From a virus: DNA of 22,883 nt. The position numbers and the translations under genes were made by a program. The stretch is from positions 1-22,883 of the IMG/VR virus record IMGVR_UViG_3300011253_000080; one strand, written 5' to 3'. Positions 15,738-21,438 of this stretch are shown here, piece by piece (the first letter of the stretch is position 1; each line of letters begins with the position of its first letter). Under the pieces are notes generated by a model. That model searched no databases. It was not told the DNA's origin and saw only the letters and a list, made by a program, of their open reading frames with translations.

Positions 15738-17596
15738 TACCGTCTCCCATCTGGACGTACATCTATTCTAGGAGTACCCAACCGCCATGCTACACCTGAT
15801 GCACCTGTTATAGACGCTAGTTTAATTGCGACAGACCTACCCCTAATACGTATATCTACTTCTTCAGTAAACGTACCCACAGGTATTGGTTGTCCTGTTA
15901 TGGTATTATCCTCAGTGCCGAAAGCACTACCACCCGGACTATTTCTAGCTGATAGACTAAGTTCTGCTGTGGCTGTAACACCGCTTGTAGAGTTTCTAAA
16001 TGATATATCAGGCAATAACCTACGTCCGAACATAAACTGATTACCGTCACTTAATTCAAAAGGACTAGACTCTATAAATGCGCCGATACCCGAAGCGGGG
16101 TCTGTGCTGCCATCATCGTTGCCAAACTCATGTGTATATAAATATCCATCTGAGCTAGTAGCTAGAGGCCGTCCACCTATAGTATTATCAGTCCACGCAG
16201 TTCTAGGGAGTGAGCCGTAATACCATATATTTTCTGCATAATTAAACACTACATATTTGTCGTTATTTGCTGAATTTAGAGAAGGATAAAACCACCACAC
16301 TTCTGAAAATGCTGCATTACTAGCAGCCATAACTTTAGCTTGTTGTGGTAGGTTTATATCGTTAAATACATACTCTTTAACCGCGCATGGTATTTCTCTT
16401 ACGTTACCATTATATAGGTAGAACTGCCCTTTACCCATCCAGTATACTGCATCACCCACTGCTACAGCAGCGTTTTGTCCTGCAACCGATATATTTGTGG
16501 AAACTTCAGTTAGACCGTATACGAATGGATCGCCTACAAACTGCATAGTGTGGGCAGATATGTCAGTTAATACAAGTATTTGCTGTTTAGTTTGTACTGC
16601 AGCCACTATACCACTACCTGTACTAAGCTGCAGTTCCCCCGCTGTATTAGTATCTAAAGTACGCCACTCTGTAGCTGACTCTTGACTAGAAAATCTAATC
16701 GTTAGTGGGTCTTGCGTACCAGAAGCACTTTCAGGATCACACCCAAATGCAATTACATGACGGTCTTTTTCGGATACTAATACAATGTTAGCCACCGTGG
16801 GAATAGCATTACCTGACAGGCTAGATAACTCTACTGCTCTGTTTAAAGGCCCACTAGACAAGTCCCAGTAAAATATGCCCCCTCCGCGCACACACATAAT
16901 TAAGTCTTCACCAAAGTTATCTTGAGACCACAGGCGTAAAGCATTGCCCGGTATTTGAGAGTTAGCTTCAGAGTTCCATGCGCCCCTCGACCATGAACCC
17001 GCGCCCCAGCCACCACCCAAAACTACAGTATCTAGTCCCACAGTTATCTGATATGCAGCTTTAGCATTTGCGCCACCGTTTCCTGTATCACTACCATTTG
17101 CGGCTACAGCCGAAGTAATAGTATACGCATCTGAACTGCTTATTCCTGTTATCTGGTACTCTTTGTTAAGCACAGTTGCAGTAATAGTACCGCCAAGACT
17201 TACAGCACCCGAAAACGTAACAAAGTCTCCTAGAGTTGCGCCATGACTAGGGTCCGTTACGGTTATTGTAGTGGAGCCATTAGTGGCTGCAAAAGTAGCC
17301 GCATTATTACTGGACCTAATAGGTGTGATGTCTTCAGGTACATTACCTATAAGTACATAGAACTTTAAATTAGTTCCCATACCTACGTGAGATGTTCCTG
17401 TTAGACTACTCCAATTATGTAATGATCTGCAGGTGCCCAATATCGGAGTGGCAGTGGTCTTAACCCAACCCCCAATAGTTTCAGGAAAACCCATACGAAA
17501 CCTAATGCGATTACTATCAAACCAACCACCATTATTACTATATCGTGTAACATCGCGGACAATTCCCGGTTTGAACTGCAGTTTTGTATAGGCCAT
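15737..17596 (-). CDS. P22 gp10-like DNA stabilisation / tail nozzle-type protein (619 aa)
   Basis: A 619-residue beta-rich structural protein. The N-terminus (LQFKPGIVRDVTRYSNNGGW, then RIRFRMGFPETIGGW, then SLHNWSSL and THVGMG-like segments to about residue 95) is the signature I recall for phage stabilisation or nozzle proteins related in role to P22 gp10, a propeller-like closure below the portal. An inserted Ig-like domain lies near 100-170 (ITVTDPSHGATLGDFVTFSG and a tract ending in YQITVGLD), followed by GGGWGAGSWSRGAWN. The C-terminal third has repeated aromatic strand motifs (EVWWFYPSL, YVVFNYAENIWYYGSL). AGGAG overlaps the endolysin stop 11 nt upstream. Expected in the short tail; supports a podovirus-like particle. 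Role assigned from memory, with tubular tail protein B as the main alternative. Confidence 0.72.
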   Translation of the reverse strand: MAYTKLQFKPGIVRDVTRYSNNGGWFDSNRIRFRMGFPETIGGWVKTTATPILGTCRSLHNWSSLTGTSHVGMGTNLKFYVLIGNVPEDITPIRSSNNAATFAATNGSTTITVTDPSHGATLGDFVTFSGAVSLGGTITATVLNKEYQITGISSSDAYTITSAVAANGSDTGNGGANAKAAYQITVGLDTVVLGGGWGAGSWSRGAWNSEANSQIPGNALRLWSQDNFGEDLIMCVRGGGIFYWDLSSGPLNRAVELSSLSGNAIPTVANIVLVSEKDRHVIAFGCDPESASGTQDPLTIRFSSQESATEWRTLDTNTAGELQLSTGSGIVAAVQTKQQILVLTDISAHTMQFVGDPFVYGLTEVSTNISVAGQNAAVAVGDAVYWMGKGQFYLYNGNVREIPCAVKEYVFNDINLPQQAKVMAASNAAFSEVWWFYPSLNSANNDKYVVFNYAENIWYYGSLPRTAWTDNTIGGRPLATSSDGYLYTHEFGNDDGSTDPASGIGAFIESSPFELSDGNQFMFGRRLLPDISFRNSTSGVTATAELSLSARNSPGGSAFGTEDNTITGQPIPVGTFTEEVDIRIRGRSVAIKLASITGASGVAWRLGTPRIDVRPDGRR

Positions 17597-17607
17597 AGAT
17601 AACTCTC

Positions 17608-18063
17608 CTAAAGCATTAGCTCAAAGTGCGGCGCATCAATAAACGGCCTACGCGCCTGTGATCTACGTGTATCTATGTACGAACACATAGCATGTTCTGC
17701 TGTGCCATCATAAGCGCCCAAATCGTCGATAGTCCATGCAGCGCCCCACCGTAACTTAACACCTGCAGCCTCTGCGCCTTCTTTCATGGCATCGGCAATC
17801 TCATCGTACAGGTTAAGCTCCCATCGACCCCCGCCGTTGCAGTAAGCCATTAGGTCCACAGCGTTACCGTCAATGTGTTTTGATTTCATGGTCTGCGATG
17901 CGCCCTTTGCTACTAAGGCGCGCTGTTCGTCTATCGTTCGCAGTCCACAGATTACCGAAAAGTCTTGTTTGGTAACACCTATGGCGTACTTCACGACAGT
18001 TACCAGACTTTCGTTTACACCTTCTAGCCTTGACAGGCTTCGTTTTCCTAACTTGTAGCCCAT
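17608..18063 (-). CDS. Endolysin, M15-type L-alanyl-D-glutamate (or D,D/L,D-) peptidase
   Basis: A 151-residue peptidoglycan peptidase of the M15 (VanY / T5-endolysin) class, cytoplasmic until the holin opens the membrane. Visible zinc ligands are H63 and D70 in SKHIDGNAVDL and H146 in APHFEL. R42 in VICGLRTIDEQ fits the conserved substrate-binding position. Length and motif spacing are normal for a single-domain enzyme without a cell-wall-binding domain. There is no signal peptide or N-terminal anchor, so it should be holin-dependent. It starts 2 nt after the three-TM holin stop, with GGGGAAG as ribosome site overlapping that gene. Which peptide bond is cut cannot be told from sequence. Confidence 0.93.
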   Translation of the reverse strand: MGYKLGKRSLSRLEGVNESLVTVVKYAIGVTKQDFSVICGLRTIDEQRALVAKGASQTMKSKHIDGNAVDLMAYCNGGGRWELNLYDEIADAMKEGAEAAGVKLRWGAAWTIDDLGAYDGTAEHAMCSYIDTRRSQARRPFIDAPHFELML

Positions 18064-18065
18064 AA

Positions 18066-18521
18066 CTACTTCCCCGCATATTTAGAGATTGCTCTATTCC
18101 CAAACCAAAACGCTAACACTGCACTAAATAAACCTGACGTTTCACCATCCCACATCAAGTCAACAGCTTGCATCCAATCACCACCTGCCTGTGTAACCTT
18201 AACCATAATCACAACTTTTGTGGCTACGAACAATCCGAAAAAGGCATAAGTAACAATAGGACGAACACTACCCCTGAGAGCGTTGATAAATCCTCCAGCG
18301 TCAATAGATCGGTCATGCTCATACAACCCTCTTGTTTCTTCAATGTCAGCTTTTTTATCTAGCTCGACCAGCTTCATCTCAGAACGTTTCTGGGCAAGCT
18401 CTGTCTCTAGCTGCATCATTTCCATACGATGCTTCTGCGCTTGATTAGCTTTAAAATAGCTAAGAACCTCGGGGAGAAAAGAACTCCCAAAACCTAGCAA
18501 ACTTCCCAATAATGCCATCAT
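18066..18521 (-). CDS. Holin, three-TM gene-transfer-agent type
   Basis: A 151-residue inner-membrane protein. It has an N-terminal hydrophobic segment (about 3-20), a charged coiled-coil-like stretch (about 26-70), then ALRGSVRPIVTY (81-92) leading into a second membrane helix (about 90-108), and WDGETSGLFSAVLAFWFGNRA (124-143) forming the third. The RPIVTY and LFSAVLAFWFGNR signatures are those of the 3-TM holin family known from gene transfer agents. It overlaps the preceding membrane gene by ATGA and is followed after 2 nt by the endolysin, the expected holin-lysin pair. It should form membrane holes that release the endolysin. Confidence 0.88.
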   Translation of the reverse strand: MMALLGSLLGFGSSFLPEVLSYFKANQAQKHRMEMMQLETELAQKRSEMKLVELDKKADIEETRGLYEHDRSIDAGGFINALRGSVRPIVTYAFFGLFVATKVVIMVKVTQAGGDWMQAVDLMWDGETSGLFSAVLAFWFGNRAISKYAGK

Positions 18522-18718
18522 TTTTCGTGACTCAACCAGACGGCAAATGCTCCCGTCATGGCTCCCGTAACAACAGAAATCAAAGACGCTTGCTGCGTAG
18601 ATAAATCAGGCTGTGTTAACGCCCATTCTATGCAACGAACATACACCACCGTCATAGTGAACATCATAAAACGCGGTAGCAGCTTGTATTCTAGTATCTT
18701 CTTAAAAGCTATCTGCAT
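18518..18718 (-). CDS. Small two-helix membrane protein in lysis cluster (66 aa)
   Basis: A 66-residue membrane protein with two predicted helices, about 14-33 (PRFMMFTMTVVYVRC) and about 42-62 (ASLISVVTGAMTGAFAVWL), separated by a short polar loop TQPDLSTQQ. The N-terminus is basic (KKILEYK). It has the best ribosome site of the window, AAAGGAGG 6 nt upstream, and is joined by TAATG to the gene before and ATGA to the holin after. The size, topology and place suggest a class II holin-like or antiholin partner of the three-TM holin. I recall close relatives in marine phages but no tested function. Confidence 0.8.
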   Translation of the reverse strand: MQIAFKKILEYKLLPRFMMFTMTVVYVRCIEWALTQPDLSTQQASLISVVTGAMTGAFAVWLSHEK

Positions 18719-18984
18719 TAGAAACCTCCTTTCAGGCCATCCAATATCTCTGACAAACTAGGACGTTTGTCTTTCTTCTCGTAAAGACAACTAAACACTT
18801 TAGGACACTCAGAAAAACTTTTTGTAGGGTAATGATAGCCCAAGCCACCATACCCTGCTGTAAATCTGTATACACAAACTTTTTGGTCGTTTGCATCTGT
18901 AAACCTCTTCCACAAGTGGCACTGCACATGGGTCGGGTTAGCGACTCCTGCAAGCGTTACTGATAGTATTAACGCATTTATCAC
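18718..18984 (-). CDS. Small secreted cysteine protein in lysis cluster (88 aa, GTG start)
   Basis: An 88-residue protein if read from the GTG at 18984. That start gives a GTGA overlap with the previous gene, like its neighbours, and places a short signal-like hydrophobic segment (INALILSVTLAGVA) at the very N-terminus. The ATG at 19029 in the same frame gives 103 residues but a 49-nt overlap. The mature part has four cysteines (22, 37, 60, 66), enough for two disulfides, in the pattern CHLWKRF ... KVCVYR ... ECPKVFSCLYEK. This suggests a periplasmic or exported domain. There is no lipobox (the cysteine is preceded by HVQ), so it is not a typical outer spanin. Function unknown. Confidence 0.72.
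   Translation of the reverse strand: MINALILSVTLAGVANPTHVQCHLWKRFTDANDQKVCVYRFTAGYGGLGYHYPTKSFSECPKVFSCLYEKKDKRPSLSEILDGLKGGF
18725..18732 (-). promoter_or_regulatory. Strong ribosome binding site AAAGGAGG
   Basis: Full-length Shine-Dalgarno match on the minus strand, 6 nt before the ATG at 18718. It is the strongest in the window and implies high translation of the 66-residue membrane protein just before the holin. Confidence 0.75.
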
Positions 18985-19460
18985 TGTGTAGCCAACATTA
19001 TTAAATACATACCACCACCTAACATACACAATATACCCAAACTTAACCCACCTATAGCCATATTATTCTGTATTTGGCGTTTGGCTTCCATAGCCTTATA
19101 TACAGTTTCTTCTCGTTCAGCACGTATCTTGCGCCGCATACCCAACATCTCGTCGTAAGTCCCCAAGCCAAACCTATAGTCCAACATGAACTTAATCTCT
19201 TTTTCTTTTTCTATCAAAGTCTTCTTGCGGATTACAATATCCATAGCTTCTTGCTCTATGTTATCGGTTCCGTGTGTTTTCTTATCTAACCACGTTGGAT
19301 TTTTACGCTGAGACTCTGCTTTGGTTATATCTGCAACCGCACAGTACCACTGTCCGAGCTGTTTGCTAACGTCTTGCATCTCACGACCAGCACCGACTAA
19401 CATTTTCACGCCTTTAAACGCTGCGTTAGCTGCTGCAAAAGCTGTAACAGGGTCAATCAT
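18981..19460 (-). CDS. C-terminally anchored membrane protein in lysis cluster (159 aa)
   Basis: A 159-residue protein. The N-terminus MIDPVTAFAAANAAFKGVKML is amphipathic. A long charged helical region (about 65-132, with EKEKEIKFML and MRRKIRAEREE) is likely coiled coil, and one strongly hydrophobic helix at about 134-156 ends the protein. The predicted form is a tail-anchored membrane protein with a cytoplasmic coiled coil. The start overlaps the previous gene by 8 nt, with GAGG about 9 nt upstream. I recall this family (MDPxTAxAAAxAAF...) as frequent in marine phages near fibre and lysis genes, but without known function. It might act in lysis timing or be a virion component. Confidence 0.78.
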   Translation of the reverse strand: MIDPVTAFAAANAAFKGVKMLVGAGREMQDVSKQLGQWYCAVADITKAESQRKNPTWLDKKTHGTDNIEQEAMDIVIRKKTLIEKEKEIKFMLDYRFGLGTYDEMLGMRRKIRAEREETVYKAMEAKRQIQNNMAIGGLSLGILCMLGGGMYLIMLATQ

Positions 19461-19665
19461 ATACTGTTACCTCATTAGGGTTGACTGATTTGGGTACACA
19501 GTAAGCTGTACCGTAATCTCTTGTTTCGGGGTATCCGAAGCGCCTAACTAAGTGTTCAGCGTACCAATTACATATATCTAATCTTTTAAAATATAAATCA
19601 CTACTTATTGCCGCACGTTCTGATCCTATGCCTATATATAGTATAAGAACAAAAACGTGTACCAC
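19453..19665 (-). CDS. Small exported protein in lysis cluster (70 aa, GTG start)
   Basis: A 70-residue protein starting at GTG; the frame upstream offers no ATG before a stop, and an ATG two bases away is in another frame. The N-terminal MVHVFVLILYIGIG is a signal-like or membrane segment. The rest is small and polar with two cysteines (C32 in RLDICNWYAEHL and C56 in AYCVPK), which could pair. The ending VNPNEVTVYD is one I recall in a family of short marine phage proteins. It lies 4 nt after the 59-residue gene and overlaps the next gene by 8 nt. Probably exported or membrane-bound; function unknown. Confidence 0.72.
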   Translation of the reverse strand: MVHVFVLILYIGIGSERAAISSDLYFKRLDICNWYAEHLVRRFGYPETRDYGTAYCVPKSVNPNEVTVYD

Positions 19666-19669
19666 ATGC

Positions 19670-19849
19670 TTACCCCATACGACTAAGAATTGTTAACAGC
19701 ATAATGATTGTTGCACCAGATGTAGCTATAAGCACAGCCTCAAGTCGCTTGATCCTAGTAAAGACTTCCTTAAATTGGATTCTTACCTCTGTTTGCAAAG
19801 CCACAACATCCTTTTCTAGCGCGGAAACACGCTCATCTATATCTGCCAT
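19670..19849 (-). CDS. XhlA-like coiled-coil membrane protein (59 aa), missed by length cut-offs
   Basis: A 59-residue open frame from the ATG at 19849 to TAA at 19670. The N-terminal 40 residues form a heptad-like amphipathic helix (MADIDERVSALEKDVVALQT, then EVRIQFKEVFTRIKRLEAVL), followed by one membrane helix at about 39-56 (VLIATSGATIIMLLTIL) and a short SRMG tail. This layout is that of XhlA-like haemolysin/holin accessory proteins. The ATG is fused to the stop of the chaperone gene as TGATG, and the next gene begins 4 nt after its stop, so it fills a gap that would otherwise be empty. Likely a lysis accessory; the family call is from layout only. Confidence 0.78.
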   Translation of the reverse strand: MADIDERVSALEKDVVALQTEVRIQFKEVFTRIKRLEAVLIATSGATIIMLLTILSRMG

Positions 19850-20124
19850 CAGCTAGGCTCAACAGGCCAAGTCACATTTGTGGGAAAACCAGATTGCGCG
19901 GGAACATCGCGCAACGCCTGACGATAAGTGCGCCAATCGTCGGTTATTCTATCAGCTAATGCCATGTGGTCTGATCCCGATAGTAGTGCGTCACGTCGCG
20001 CTCGTACTTGTATTGCACTTGCAGCTATGGGGTTAGGTTGAAAATCAGGCCAGTTTGACATGTCTTCCGCGTCATCAAATACTGCGCCATCGCCTGTGTT
20101 TTTGTTGTACCAAATTTTAGACAT
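19849..20124 (-). CDS. Tail fibre assembly chaperone-like protein 1 (91 aa)
   Basis: A 91-residue protein of the phage tail assembly chaperone type. Its C-terminal domain RARRDALLSGSD ... DDWRTYRQALRDVPAQSGFP ... WPVEPS carries the family's RDxLLxxSD, WRxYRQALRD and FPxxVxWP motifs. A 39-residue N-terminal extension (MSKIWYNKNTGDGAVFDD and following) precedes it. It starts 8 nt before the stop of the glycine-rich fibre gene, with AAGGG about 6 nt upstream, so it should act on that fibre, helping folding or trimer assembly. It is paralogous to the chaperone at 21223-21438: 22 of 27 residues are identical from WRTYRQ to the final proline. Confidence 0.83.
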   Translation of the reverse strand: MSKIWYNKNTGDGAVFDDAEDMSNWPDFQPNPIAASAIQVRARRDALLSGSDHMALADRITDDWRTYRQALRDVPAQSGFPTNVTWPVEPS

Positions 20125-21220
20125 GATAAACCCTTACATTGCCTGCGCCACCATCACTGCTACCGGAAGTGCTAGTTCCACCACAGCCTCCGCCACCGGG
20201 AACCGCCCCAGCGGTGCCAGAATTATAAGCCGCACCTCTGCCAGCATAAAGACTGCCACCCCTAGTGTCTAAAGGGCTACCCGCATACGCGCCCTCACCA
20301 CCACCACCGCCAAAAACAGAATTAGTTGCTGAGGTGAGGTAGCCACCGCGAGTATCTGTTTGAGTGTTATATTTTTTGTCACCGCTCGTGTTCAGATTAG
20401 GAATAGTTGGAATGGTGGCGGGAAGAAAAAATGTTGAGGTTGGGGAAATCCTCGCAGTAACAACCTGATCAACTATGGTTATTGGGATTGTTTTGCCTTC
20501 TATTATTTTAAATATATTTACGCCTGTTTGACCTTCTGAATTTCCCCCAGTATTTCCCGTGGTGAATACAGTAGAATTGTTTGAGGATGAAAGTGTAAAA
20601 GTGGTTGCGGTTGGGAGTGAATTTGACGCGCTCGTACTTGTGCCACCTGCACCAATCACATATGCTCCACCATTAAACCACTGGGCTTTACCGTAAAGAA
20701 GTAAAGCGGACCCCCCTCCACCTCCTACGGAGTACCCATTTGAGGCATATCCGCCACCGCCGCCACCGCCCACAAGATAAACCCAAACGTAATCAGTGTC
20801 AGCCAAACTACCTTTGCTCCATGTCCCGCTGCTTGTGTATGTATTAGTTGGAGAGGCAAAATCAGAGGGCCAAACTACAGAGCTTGCACCTGCTTGAACC
20901 GCAGCAAAGGACAAATCGGTGCCATCAGACGTTAGAACTGTTCCCGCTGCGCCTTTAGCAAGAGGGGCGGACACACCTGAAGCGTTTCCTACATCTATAG
21001 AACCTCGCGTTAGGGCGCGTGTAACAGCACCTGTGGCTGTTATAGAACCCGCAGCAGCAATGTTTACTGTGCCATCTGCAACTGATGCCACCGTAGCGTT
21101 AGCGCCGTTCTTGATTACAACGTCTGTGCTGCTACCATCGCCCTTTAGGATAAGGCCGTCAGCCGTGGTGTTGGTAATCGAACCCGTCGAAAACCCTGCT
21201 AAATCTCTAGCTTTGGTCAT
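20117..21220 (-). CDS. Tail fibre with glycine-rich C-terminal domain (367 aa)
   Basis: A 367-residue host-recognition fibre. The N-terminus (MTKARDLAGF, then DGLILKGDGSSTDVVIKNG and repeated VNIAAAGSITATGAV segments) is a beta-repeat shaft of the kind that attaches to the virion. A module APLAKGAAGTVLTSDGTDLSF near 86-107 is shared with the upstream fibre. From about residue 130 (SGTWSKGSLADTDYVWVYLVGG) to the end it is a glycine-rich domain with runs of five to seven glycines, ending GGAGNVRVYHV; such domains occur in phage adhesins and could bind the receptor. SD AGGGAGA overlaps the previous stop; the start is 2 nt after it. A fibre chaperone gene follows directly with an 8-nt overlap. 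Receptor unknown. Confidence 0.85.
   Translation of the reverse strand: MTKARDLAGFSTGSITNTTADGLILKGDGSSTDVVIKNGANATVASVADGTVNIAAAGSITATGAVTRALTRGSIDVGNASGVSAPLAKGAAGTVLTSDGTDLSFAAVQAGASSVVWPSDFASPTNTYTSSGTWSKGSLADTDYVWVYLVGGGGGGGYASNGYSVGGGGGSALLLYGKAQWFNGGAYVIGAGGTSTSASNSLPTATTFTLSSSNNSTVFTTGNTGGNSEGQTGVNIFKIIEGKTIPITIVDQVVTARISPTSTFFLPATIPTIPNLNTSGDKKYNTQTDTRGGYLTSATNSVFGGGGGEGAYAGSPLDTRGGSLYAGRGAAYNSGTAGAVPGGGGCGGTSTSGSSDGGAGNVRVYHV
20913..20956. repeat. 44-nt repeat copy A shared by both fibre genes
   Basis: Matches 22840-22883 at 40 of 44 bases in the same orientation. It encodes KGAAGTVLTSDGTDLSF in the glycine-rich fibre. The four differences are synonymous at the protein level in this stretch. 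Confidence 0.9.
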
Positions 21221-21222
21221 GG

Positions 21223-21438
21223 TTATTCTCCCTTGATTCTATTTTTATCTATAAAGTCAGGATCATCGGGCCAAATAACATTTGAGGGAAATCCAGACTG
21301 AGCGGGTATGTCCCTAAGTGCCTGTCTGTACGTGCGCCACGCATCAGGTACATAGTCAGGCCAAACCTTACTGTCAGATAGTTCAAGGAGTAAATTTCTA
21401 TTTTCTCTAACTATATCAGATGCGGTTTTGACAGACAT
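21223..21438 (-). CDS. Tail fibre assembly chaperone-like protein 2 (71 aa)
   Basis: A 71-residue chaperone-like protein, little more than the core domain: RENRNLLLELSD, then DAWRTYRQALRDIPAQSGFP, then NVIWPDDPD. It aligns without gaps to the C-terminal domain of the 91-residue chaperone downstream but lacks that protein's N-terminal extension, having only nine residues (MSVKTASDI and one more) before the core. It starts at TAATG on the stop of the repeat fibre gene, with GGGAGG 5 nt upstream, and the glycine-rich fibre starts 2 nt after its stop. It should serve the fibre encoded just before it. Confidence 0.82.
   Translation of the reverse strand: MSVKTASDIVRENRNLLLELSDSKVWPDYVPDAWRTYRQALRDIPAQSGFPSNVIWPDDPDFIDKNRIKGE

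Noticed and set aside
18718-18984. Outer spanin lipoprotein
   Set aside because: The first cysteine is preceded by HVQ, not a lipobox, and no matching inner spanin with an N-terminal anchor and periplasmic coiled coil was found beside it.
20690-20780. G-quadruplex from C-rich tracts
   Set aside because: The runs follow from poly-glycine codons (GGN) in the fibre; most are broken G pairs rather than regular G triplets.
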